Shown: positions 1 to 10,639 of the stretch, piece after piece
Layout of the letters: each line of letters starts with the position of its first letter
Position numbering within the stretch: position 1 is the first letter of the stretch
DNA from: Amblyornis subalaris
Lineage: Eukaryota; Chordata; Aves; Passeriformes; Ptilonorhynchidae
Assembly: GCA_018881555.1 (NCBI GenBank)
Contig: JACAXG010000205.1
Span: 372,001 to 436,000 of the forward strand
Reading direction: 5' to 3'
DNA: 64,000 nt
Notes under the pieces: model-generated
Seen by the model: only the letters and a program-made list of their open reading frames with translations
Database searches by the model: none
What the model was told of the DNA's origin: nothing
Program-made: the position numbers and the translations under genes

Positions 1-730
1 ACTACTTTTGCAGTTTCTCATACAAACTAGTATGGATAAGTGCATGGCACATACACTATGTGATTTGCAGGTGTGGAATTATGTATGCAGTATATTGCAC
101 TTTGATAGAAATAAAAGGTCTTGAATATTTTTGTTAGGACTGTTATATAAAAAGAATCAAACAGAAAAATTTATGTTTAGGGTTATATACATCAGTATTT
201 CCTGGGACTTGTGGTTTGTACAAGCTAGAATTCTCCATTTGTGAACCAGGAATATGTTAGTAGGTTGTAAAAGTGCCTTTTTTTGTTTGTTTAATAATAA
301 GACTTTACAAAGCTGCTATGTACCAACTAATACTCTACTGGCCAAGGGTACGGGTCTTCCTCCCCTTGACAGACATGTCCTCAAATGCATATAAAAACAG
401 TCCTTCAGACCCATCATTACAATGGCAACATTTCTCAGTTAAAATTTGCATTTTTCACAGCTTTTCACTGGGCATAGTGAAATACCAGCTCATTATTTCA
501 CTATTGCCAATGCAGTAGTGGGATATTTAAAATTGCTATTGCTGTTATATATTCACACTCGAAACACTAAATTCTGTTGGCTTATACTGTTTTCATCCTG
601 CCACTTTTGTACTTGCTTTTAAATCTAGTTTTCTTTTTCTGTTATCTTTAAGTATTTCCAAACTATGTGTTGAGATTTATTTTATTCATTTAAAATAAAA
701 AACAAAACTCTTCCTGATTTTTTTTTTTTT
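1..730 (+). other. Possible 3' UTR end of a plus-strand neighbour
   Basis: AT-rich, with no coding signal or recognisable repeat. It has two plus-strand AATAAA hexamers, at 110-115 and 694-699; the second is followed within about 20 bases by a TGATTTTTTTTTTTT tract that fits a downstream element. In mammals the gene converging on the AOAH 3' end is ANLN, so this could be the end of its 3' UTR. No ANLN coding sequence is seen, so this is inference from synteny and signal arrangement only. Confidence 0.25.
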
Positions 731-3700
731 AATAATGTCATCTATGCATTTGAGATACTAGTTTGTAGGCTGAAGAAAAGCTGGACTCCACACAGTGTTT
801 AAGAATGGATTCTATTCTGTACATGTATGCCAAAATTCCACTTGATTTGAGAAGATAATTTGAAGCTGTGGATATAGCTAGCACCAAATTTTGGGAGGCC
901 AGATTGTCCATGTGCAGGAGCTCATCAAGTATGAAGATGAGAAATGGTTCTTTTCTTTTGTGACAGGGACATGGCAGAGTAATGGCAGAATAACACAACA
1001 TGGACAGTACAAGAGCAAATTTCATCAGTGGATATGTGGTAGGCTGTCTTCTTAAACTTCCAAGAGGATGTTAAAAATCATTAAATTTAGGATTATGAAA
1101 TGAGTCTGTAGAAAGGTGTTAAGAACAAAACTGAATATATTCAAGGGAACATTTCTATTTGTGCTAATTGGGCTATTATCCACAGTAGAAACCAGTCTGT
1201 GTTTGTTCATTGCCCAAGAAGTTATCCTCATCAAGGAAAGGTATAAAGTGTTACAGGTGGCATTAAGTAGAAAAGCTGACCTGTGGGGTGAGTTCTGGGC
1301 ACAGGCTGAGTGGTGAGGATATGGGCTCCTGCAGCCAGCAGACACATAGGATACAAGCTTAGCAGCAAGCCTGCACTTACAGCTTTCCTTGCTGGCACTG
1401 CTGAGTTCTGCCTCCTCCCCCATGTTCCTCCGCTCTCTTAAGGGTTTGCTGTGGAAAAGTTTGCAACAATTGGCATATTTTTTCCATGTTGGTAGCAGAT
1501 CCTGTTTGAAGAGGCCAGACTGAATTCAAACAGCTTCAGGTAGCTTTAGATGTTCTATACCTCAAGAAGAGTTCCTACTGTGATTTCAAACAAAGCTTTA
1601 AGTTGTGTAAAAACAGTTTGCAGAGTAACATCAAGAAAACCTTCCCATGTGCAGTGTGTTGGACCCAGCCAGTGACATAATCCCTTCTGTATTCACATAC
1701 TCTGACCTCCCAGAAGAGACCTTGACAGACCATTCCTTGCAAAAATATACTGCTATAAAGTTTGAATTGCATGGAATTATAATTAGCTTTTCAAGAGAAA
1801 CTTTCTCCCTGTTTCTCTTTTCCCCATGCATTTGTCACCTTCACCAATTTAAGCACCACGAGACAGTCAACCTAATGGAATAGACTAGAATTCATAGTTC
1901 GTCACTGCTTCAGCATAAGTAAGCTTTTTCAGCAGCATTTTTTAAATATAGGATATGTATTTTTAGAGTGGTATGGGTAAGTGATTGATGGTTGGGGGTG
2001 CAGATCTTCAGCTGGTTTTTGCATTTGAAATAATAGAGAGACGTAGTGGTTGTAAAAGCTGATGGCTTAACAGTCCCAAAATTCATCTTTCTTTGCAGAT
2101 AGCTACTGCATTGGTTACAAATCAGGTTTCTGCATGCAGCCTAGTTTGGAGCTGCAGAGCTCACCTCTGAGGCACAAGGGTGTGTGCTTTGGGTAGTGTG
2201 CCTTCAGCCAGTGGCAAGCCCATTCCTTGGTGTCCCTCAGTAACNCCATATCCAGCACAGAGCAATTGTACCGGGGGCTTTGCTTTGGGATTCAGCTATG
2301 GAGGTTTCAGGTTGTCTTTGAAAAGATGTTCTAATTTTATAAGAAACCTTTTTTCCCATTGTTCAGAAACTCGAGAAGTTCACTAATAAGAAAGTCTATA
2401 AGTGAAAAAATGCTTTGCTCTGGGCTATGAAGCTTATTTTAGCTGAGGAAATCTCAGCTTTACTACTTTGTAAAAGTCCTAATTGGTGTTATTAAATCCC
2501 AACCTCAAATGAAATACAATAATTTGCAGTGAAATTGCCTTGAAAATTAGGCTTCTAAACATGATTCCCTTCCCCCTTTGAATTGCTGTATTTCTGTATG
2601 TTGTTGTAGAGGAAATCATCTGATATTCTGTAATTATTGCCTATGTTGTACTCAGTCTATAGTAAACACATGTGGATGCACTTGTTTCTGTCCTTGTGTT
2701 GTACTTAATGAAAAATAGAGTCCCAAATAGATAATAAAAAAGTAGAAGGCATTCTACCTGGCCAGGGTACAGGGAATGTTATGTTGTTTGAAGAGAATTT
2801 CTACAGGAAGCAGGGAGACTTCCTTTTCCTTCTAATGCTAAATAGTCTTCCNTAGGCATGCCTCTCTGGAGTTGAAACTATTTCTTGGGAGACTGGGTAT
2901 TTTGGTAACATCTAAATGCCTTCAATGAATTGGGGCCTTATTAACAAGTATCATTCAATTAAGGAATGTATTCCCTTTTGGTTTCCTAAAGTAGGTGACT
3001 TGAATATTTACTTAATTTTTAGCAGTCATCCCAAAGGAATTTCTGTCTTAATTTCTATCTTAATATCTTAATAAAAGACACAGCATTGACTGTACTCTAA
3101 AAAAAGGAAGAGGGTCTAGGAAAGCAATAATAGGTGCTTCAATCAAAATAGTATTAGCCAAGTCATCTCTGCCTGTTCAAAATGCCAAGTGGGTGCATCT
3201 CCTGCAGCCCTCTCCTTGGGTTTGGACCACAGCCTAAGAGCTGCCTCACAAGTGCCACAGCCTTGTGCAGGGGATGTGCTCAGAACAAGGAGCAGAGCAA
3301 CTCTACCTGAGCCTTGGCCGGTNGGGGTGGGGTTTAGTCATGTCACATTAAGCTTTCTGTTTACCAGGTCTTTTCTGCCTGTAATTAATGCCATTTTGTG
3401 CTCTCTGATCCCTCTGTCACCAGTAAGATTGTGAGTAGGGTAGAGCTGTCTCTAATTTTTAAATATTTATTTTGCTAAGATAGTTGGATAAGCTGGTGAA
3501 AAAACTACAGTTCTCAGTCTTCAATTCTGCCTATGAAGTAGAGCAGGTAAAGGCTGCCCAGTATTTTCAGTGATTCCCTGGGTCATGCTTGTAAAAGACA
3601 TAGGACTGGGCATATGATATTTGTTAGGAAGCATAAGAGAAAAGATATATTACAGGTTGAAAAAGCAACCTGTTTTAAATCCATGAAGTGTTGTCAACTT

Positions 3701-4049
3701 AATATCTTATTAATGGAGGAAGAGAACTTGTGCTCAGTCAGCCTCTGCTGATGCTGCTAGGCAAATCAAAATTGTAGTGCCTTGTTATTCCTGGCACATT
3801 TTAATAAGCAAATAGCAGCTAAATAATGTATTGACAGTCAGGGAAATTACATACACACACTTTATAGCAATATAATGAGTTTGGGGTTCCCTCCCCCCCT
3901 CCTTTTGGGATCAGATTAACTGTTGAAACAATACAAATGGAAAGCCTAGAAAGGTTCTGGAGAGGGGAAAAAATTAGGGCTAGGAGTTTGCTATATATGA
4001 GAGAAAAAGATGATGGATTTGGAAACTGGTACAATAAAATGGTCTAGCT
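731..4049. other. Intergenic region, no gene recognised
   Basis: About 3.3 kb between the putative upstream 3' UTR and the AOAH 3' end. Short open frames on both strands have no domain, splice context or family resemblance. I see no CR1 or LTR here. Confidence 0.5.
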
Positions 4050-4266
4050 GGCAAATGTTCTTTAATTTTTTATTTTTGTAGATCCACAGAGAAAGCATAG
4101 TCTACTTGTGCAGGTGAGATACAAACTGAAAAGAATGCTCTTGTGTTATGTCTGCTGCTACTGGCTCTGATAACTTCCCCTTCCCCTATTTTTGTGTGTG
4201 TCTTTAATCATCTTGACTCGTGGAAGCGCCACCATAAATCACATGAGGGCTCCGGCAGTTCGGAAG
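4050..4266 (-). other. AOAH: AOAH 3' UTR (estimated extent)
   Basis: Sequence following the TGA. An ATTAAA lies only about 60 nt after the stop (4203-4208) without an obvious U/GU-rich element behind it. A better arranged pair, AATAAA then ATTAAA, lies at 4074-4061 and is followed by a T-rich stretch, so I put the likely cleavage near 4045-4055. The right boundary is firm; the left one is an estimate. Confidence 0.5.
4061..4074 (-). terminator. Candidate AOAH poly(A) signals
   Basis: On the minus strand AATAAA (4069-4074) is followed two bases later by ATTAAA (4061-4066), then about 20 nt on by a T-rich CCATTTTATTG stretch that could serve as the downstream element. It is about 195 nt beyond the stop codon. 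No transcript evidence is available. Confidence 0.45.
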
Positions 4267-4395
4267 TCAGTGTCCACCTTGATCTTTGAATATGGCTTCA
4301 ATCTGGTCATTGAATGGATTCTCCTTGCCAAGCACTTGAGGCCATTCATGTAGTGCCTTCTGCCAGGTAATGCCTGTTCCAAGGGCTGCAGCAAT
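4267..4395 (-). CDS. AOAH: AOAH exon w19: last coding exon and stop
   Basis: Encodes residues 455-496 and a TGA stop at 4267-4269. The first 20 residues (IAAALGTGITWQKALHEWPQ) are only loosely similar to human VALLLLADHFWKKVQLQWPQ, but the length is identical. The remainder, VLGKENPFNDQIEAIFKDQ then GGH, is nearly the human C-terminus (ILGKENPFNPQIKQVFGDQGGH). The acceptor is GGTTTGCAG, phase 0. Keeping the terminal DQGGH is strong evidence that the frame is intact to the end. Confidence 0.96.
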   Translation of the reverse strand: MAAALGTGITWQKALHEWPQVLGKENPFNDQIEAIFKDQGGH

Positions 4396-7300
4396 CTGCA
4401 AACCACAAATGCAATCAATTTCTTGTGCCTCTATAACACAGTAATTTCATGTCAGTGTTTAGAAGACGCCACCATAAGGAGGACTGCCCAGTATAACCAT
4501 GTGATGGACTGTAACCTCTAACCAAAGGAAATACCCCAGTCCAGCTGCTGGACCAGGGCAAAATCCTTCTGAACAGTAAAAACAGGGTGAGGGCACCTTC
4601 CTGACCCCTCATTTGTGTAATGATAGACTGTCTCTGACCACTTCCAGGTGCTTATGCTGTGTAGTCCATAACCTGCTATTCAAAAGCCCTGAAGTCTGAT
4701 TTTTATTTTTTTGTCCTGTCAAACATTCTCAAAGTATGTCAAAAGCACTGCTTGGATATAATGCATAAAACTCTTGCAAGTCCAAAGGAATTCATGCTCC
4801 TAAATGCCTTTGGTACTTCTAATAAATGTTCTCTGCTCTCCTGGGAGGAAACCACAGGTGTTGAGGAAAAAGAGGCCCAATTATATCTGGTTTCAAAACT
4901 AACTGTGTCTGATGCTCTAAGTTTGCACCTGCTACTGGTTGTCTTCAGAGTTTTTTCCCCATGAGACCCACAAAAATGGTAAAATAGCTTTTCTCCTCAA
5001 TATCAGTATCACTTCAGCTTTCATAGAGATTTTTGCCCTAGAAGTTATGCACCAAAGAGAAATTGTATCTGCTGTATTGCCAGGGTGAAAAACATCAGGG
5101 GCNGCAGAAAAGGACAGAAAGAAAAGCTTGTGTCTCCCTTATCCAAGTTTTTACACCCTAAGGCATTTTTGTTTTAACTCCTGACCTACAATTATACGTG
5201 GCTTATATTGGAACTTTATTTTCAACCCAACACTTTTCTACATGCTGACATTGATTGCAATTATGAGGCTTAAATAAGGCTAACAAAGCCTTTTTTTTTT
5301 CAAGGGCCGAGATGGGTTCATGGAATCAAACTGTTTGAATAGTGTTGTTTTGGAGTTTGGGAACATACTGGAGCCTTTGGGGAATTTTTATGTGCTACTT
5401 TTTAAATCCTGTGCTTTAAAAGAAGCTGTAATGATGGTCTGGGAGACAAGATCTTTTATTTAGGGCTCATGTACAGAGACGCTTTTGTGGGGTGGAAGCT
5501 CTTAGACTCTGGTCACTCAAAGTCTTGTTAGCTAATGGAGGAATTGGAGCAGGGGAGGGGGATAGTGGAGATTGTGCAGGAGAGGGTTTTCTCCCGGTTG
5601 CAGTTTCTGTTGTGACCAAACATGTTTATTCTAGGACACCCTATGGCAGCTAGGGGCTTGAGACCTATCCCTGTCAGAGTGGTCCATTCTGGCACGGTAG
5701 TCTCCAAACCTCCTTTGCAAGTCCCTAAGCCTTCCATATGTCTTTTAGCAGGATGGGTGGGTTGGTTGGTTTAAAAAACCCTGCTCTCTTTGCATGGTAC
5801 ACCCTTTGCAAAGGTATCACTGGAGGTATGCTCTACAGTGTTCAGACTAATGCTGAACTGTAATTTAAGGTATATGTGCTTAGACTGCCCTAACTTATTA
5901 CCTAAATTACGTTCTGTGAACACATCATTTCATGACATCTTGATGTTTTCAATGATTTATTCTGGATGAGTAGTGTAGCACACAGAAGGATTTGTGATTC
6001 TGGAAATTGCTTTCTTGCAGGTCTTTTTTAAACTCCAACATTCTGGTGCTTTGAGATGTGCTATAATTTTTATGAGTTTTGTAATTTTTTGTTGTTGTTG
6101 TTGTGAAGATGTCAACCCCTAAGCAAGTTTTTAAAAGGAAATATTACCCATTCCTGACAGAGCTGTGGGTGACTGCAACTGGGAGGCAGCTGCGTTATTT
6201 CAGCAGCTTCTGCCTATCTGTTTTTTTCCTTCTACACCAAACAGGTGATGGGCGTGATTCTCAGCAAAATGTAAATACCTAACTCATCTGATATGCGTCA
6301 CTTCAGCTTTTCCTCTTTATTTCTGGCTGGAATGTGCTTTGCTATGACTTGAGGAAGAAAAAGGGAGAAGCTAATCACACTCAAGCTGTGCTTTCCTGCC
6401 TGTACATAAACATTAAGAATCTTCCAAGCGTCTCAGGTTCCAGTTTGTGATGTTCAGGGCTTTCACATTCTCCCTGGAAACATCACAAAAGCAAGAAATG
6501 AAGCCATTTATGCAGGATCCTGTTGAAATGCATGGCCCTGTCATCCAAACAAAGCAATCAACTGTTCTAGAGGGAAGTGATGTCCTTGAAGCCATCTGGC
6601 ATTCACAGGGATTTGCAGTGAAATTTTGTAGTAAGGAAGAGATGCTGAAGAAAATCCCTGGGATTTTCTCACTGGGAAGAGAAAGTCAGATTTTTTCCAA
6701 GAACATCCAAGCTGGACTTTGGGGAATAGTGTCTCAAAGACAGCTCTAGAGGGAACTTGGGAGGACTGAGTGAATCACTTTGGTTTTAGGTGTCAAAAGT
6801 AAAGTGTGAATTTCCTCCATCTCTATCCTGAGCTGGGTGTTTTAGAAAAAACTTTATGGAGGCAAATTTTAGCTTTGACACTTCAGTGGAATGCAGTTAT
6901 GCCAATTATGAGTATTTAGTTTACAGCCTCCTATTTTGTAACTTAAAAAAACCATGCAGGAAACCCCTTTTCCCCACAAGAAATGTACAGGACAGGAATG
7001 TGGTTCTGGGCCTTGCGAAACAAATCACTACTTGGTGTTTATCTCTTCTTTCAAGGATTTTAAATATAAAATATTGTCTGGAGTGGGGGCTAGTTTTTCC
7101 TGCCTGACTGCCTAACCTAGCCTTTCTCCAGTGCATGAAAAACTGCACTAGCTCTGATGGGACAGGGCAAGTGTTGCCTTTTTTCTTACTGTCTCCTCCT
7201 TGCAAGGTATGGAAGCTTCAGTTAGAAAGGTTCAACCTCCCACATCCCTCCAGAATGTCTAGACTGCTGGACTACTGGCTCTACATACTGACACCTGCTT

Positions 7301-10300
7301 CTGCATGTTTATACCAGCAGATGACTTTTTTTAAATTAAAGAGACAGTAGATAAATGGCAGGTGAAATTCAGGGGCTGACAACAGACACTGGCTTATCCT
7401 GCCCACAGCTGTACCACAGTGACTAGGGATCACCGTACACTGCCAGCTCACCCTTGGCAGAGAGGGGCACAGAGAGTGGTTCTTCCACCCCAAACTCCAA
7501 AGCTTCTCTGCACAGAAGGCAAGACCNAAGGCGTTTATGCTTTCCTTGGAGTGCTGCTCAATTAAAACATTTGGGAATATTTGTCAGGTGCTTCAAGATC
7601 TACAGAGGGAAAATTCAATATAAATGCCCAGGCTAGGTCTTATCCGTAGTATTTATTTGTCAAGCTGTATGTGAGGTGTGGAGAATAGCTGCAGAGATGG
7701 AACTAAGAGCCTCTGTTCACTTGACAAGCTGCATGGCATTAATCCTCTCCCACTAGGCAGCTCTATATGCTACAAAAACCATACCTGGCCAGAGGCATTT
7801 GTGTTGGTAGAAAGTAAAACTTTAAATAAAATTTGTATGAGGAGTGAGTGAATTGTTTATCATCTTCCGTAAGTGTACTCTTAAACAGCACTCTCTACTC
7901 ACACTTCCCCTGCTATTTATTAAGAGAGTCACTATTTTGGAGCGGAGTGCTATGTCTCAGTCCAAATAGTGGTGTGTTGATAACAGACCTCTCTATGCTA
8001 ACAGGAAAAGAAAAATGGATTTAAAATGGTAGATGTTTGGATAAGGCTAATTAATAAATCCTAGAAGGACAATAATTCAGTTGAAGTGAGGCATATCTAC
8101 AGCTGGCACCTTGACTGTAAGGGAAAATGTGCCTATAAAAGCATTAACGTCATCCTAACNGCAGGAGGGAGAGATCATGACCACTGCAGGATGCGCCAGG
8201 TCCAGAGGGAGTGAAATATGGCAGCGCCTGGCTGGATCCTGAAGCTCAGCGCTGCAGGGGCTGTGTGCAGGTTTGCAGCTGCCCTTCAGTGTCCTTTTGT
8301 AATTTTCTTTCGGCTTAGGAAGGATCCTGTTAGGATAAATATTTGCTGCCTTCAACTCTGTGCTACCTTGCAGCTGCTGGTGGGACACAGGATGTAGGCA
8401 AGAGGCTGGATGAAAAGCTGTGATATGGCAAGCCTGGCTCCCATGGTGGCCTGGTGCTGGGGGTTATAAGAAACCTCAGGCCAGCCTCAGGGTAAGACAG
8501 AAAAATAATGCAAAGACCTTTTGTGTTTCACTCCAGAGTTCGTATTGCACAGTTTCCCTGGATGGCAGGGGTGGGAATGGGGTTTGTTTCATCACTGTTT
8601 TCACTCTCATTTCATTTGTGAAGTTTTCTCTAATTGCTTCCTTGCAAAAGGCCTGCAGCAAAATATCAAGGCACAGTTTTTCCACATCCCCAGGCTGTGA
8701 GTTCATACTTTCATGCAGCTGTCTCCTGGTACTGTGGGGTAGACAGGCAGGAATTTCTGCTATGAAGTAGTCCCTCTTTGAACAGGAGCCTCTTTTAAGT
8801 TGGCAAGGCTAAGCCAGGCATTGTATTGCTCCAAGTGACTGACATGGGTGTAAAAGATAGCAACTAAAGCATCTATTTTGCCTTTGGACTTCCCCCTCCA
8901 GGTCTCCCCTAGCTGAACTGACAGCACTGTCAACGGAGAAGCCGCTGAAATGTTGGAATCCATCAGTGCCACGCGCTCNTGGAAGTGCTTCTCCACTGAC
9001 TGCTCTTTCCCAGCGTGGAAAACAGCATCACATTGGGTTATATGGAGATGGGGGTGTGGGAGTCAACACATGCAGGGTGTTAGCTCACAATATAGAACTG
9101 GTCCATAAAATCCCCTCATGATTTTGAGCAGGGGGAGCTACCAAGTGGCACTGGCAGCGGCTGAGCAGTGTGGTGGAGTTTGCTTGCAAAGGAGACTGCT
9201 GCTTTGCTCTGCATGTGTGTTTGAAGTCTGCAGGCAGCATACAGAAAACCAACTGGCTTTGTTTGCAGCTGATTGCAGAACATGCTCTCTCCACGTGTTT
9301 TATAGGGCTAGAAAAAAAACTAATTTGAAGTGAGTATGGTGGGAACCAGGCAACCTCATGTGAGATTATCAAACCTAAGCAAGGACTCACAGTGGAGCAG
9401 CTGCTTCTCCTTCCCTTTTGTTTATTTCTGACTGTAAACTTTCTCCTGCTACCTGTCCTAGGAGGCCAAGCAAGCAAGTGAAAATGTAATAATACATAGC
9501 TGCTGAGACTAAGCAATTTAAATGTATAACCTCAAAAAGGCAGTTTTGATCCAGACTGTGACAGGGAAACCTGTGGCCTTGGAGGCTGCAGGGCAGGAGC
9601 AGGGCTGGAGGGGGCCTGTCTGGTTTCTGCAGTGCTGCCTTGCTGTCCTGATCCTGCAAAACTCCCACGGCTGTTTGGGCAGGCAGGTGGCCAGCCTAAG
9701 TGGCAAGGATCAGTTCTTGTGCATTAAGACCTGTTTGGCCATGTTACTAGTCAGTGAGGGAAAGAGGCAGAAGACCTTGCAGGAGTCAGAGCAGAGTGCA
9801 GCCATCAGAAATGGAGGTATCAGCTCTGGGGCTAGAGGCATCATTTAGACTGGCCAAAGAAGGCACCCTGGCTTGTATCAGCAGTGGTGTGGCCAGCAGG
9901 ACCAGGGCAGTGATTGTCCTCCTGTACTCAGCACTGGTGAGGCTGCACCTCAAATCCTGTGTTCAGTTTCAGGCTCCTCTCTACAAGAAAGACATGGAGT
10001 GAGTGCAGAGAAGGGCAACAGAGCTGGGAAAGGGTCTGGAGCACACGTCTAATGAGGAGCGGCTGAGGGAACTGAGGTTTTTTTGCTTGAAAAAAAGGAG
10101 GCTGAGGGGAGATCTTAGCACTCTCTACCTGAAAGGAGGTTGTGAATAAGTGGGGGTTGGTTTCTTCTCCCATGGAACAATCAATAGCACACAAGGAAAT
10201 GGCCTCAAATTGCACCAGAGAGGGATTAGATTGAATATTAGNAAAAATTTCTTCAGGGAAAGGGTTGCCAAGCATTGGAACAGGCTGCCAAAGGAAGTGG

Positions 10301-10562
10301 GTACATTGCCGTCCCTGGAGGTATTTAAAAGACCAATAGATGTGCTGCTTAGGGACATGGTTTAGTGGTGGACTTGGCAGTGTTAGGTTAAAGGTTGGTC
10401 TCCACGATCTTAGAGGTCTTTCCAACCTCAATGATTCTATGACTCTCTCTCTTTTAGAAGACAAATACCCCAAACCTGCATCCCTGTGGCATGCCAGCTG
10501 GGGCATCAATGGGCATCGGCTTCCCACCAGCTCCCACCCATCTCCCAGGGCCGGGTTTTTAC
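4396..10562 (-). other. AOAH: AOAH intron w18/w19 (6.2 kb)
   Basis: Begins GTAAAA after w18 and ends TTTGCAG before w19. It contains one CR1 fragment (about 9850-10446) and a short GTT repeat near 6090-6103. Otherwise no exon or RNA gene is recognised; a 100-codon plus-strand open frame at 6447-6749 resembles nothing I know. Confidence 0.85.
9850..10446 (+). mobile_element. CR1 LINE, 3' fragment
   Basis: A non-LTR retrotransposon remnant, sense on the plus strand. Decayed translation shows the CR1 ORF2 C-terminus: [20 protein letters not shown] near 9910-9970 and later KNFFRERVAKHWNRLPKEVG near 10245-10305. The 3' end has the characteristic GAGGTCTTTCCAACCTCAAT followed by GATTCTATGACTCT. 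The reading frame is broken, and the element is 5'-truncated as is usual for CR1. Its tail ends about 117 bp from the donor of AOAH exon w18. Confidence 0.93.
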
Positions 10563-10639
10563 CTGGCTGGGGTGGAAGCCATCGACTGGTTCGATCAGCT
10601 GCCAGGGCTCACCTCCCATCTTGCGCCACTCCTCGGCCG
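10563..10639 (-). CDS. AOAH: AOAH exon w18: catalytic Asp/His (GDSL block V)
   Basis: Completes T429 and encodes residues 430-454, AEEWRKMGGEPWQLIEPVDG then FHPSQ (human EWQKRGGQPWQLIEPVDGFHPNE). D448 and H451 form the DxxH of block V and complete the catalytic triad with S184. The acceptor is CTCTTTGCAG and the donor CAG|GTAAAA, phase 0. The stretch is locally CpG-rich. Confidence 0.98.

Noticed and set aside
4203..4208. ATTAAA 60 nt after the AOAH stop as the main poly(A) signal
   Set aside because: Possible, but the following sequence is purine-rich rather than U/GU-rich; the AATAAA/ATTAAA pair at 4061-4074 is better placed.
6447..6749. 100-codon plus-strand open frame in the last AOAH intron
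   Set aside because: No recognised family, no splice or promoter context, and antisense to AOAH; length is within chance for this much sequence.
9928..10527. 199-codon minus-strand open frame
   Set aside because: It is the antisense shadow of the CR1 fragment running on towards exon w18.
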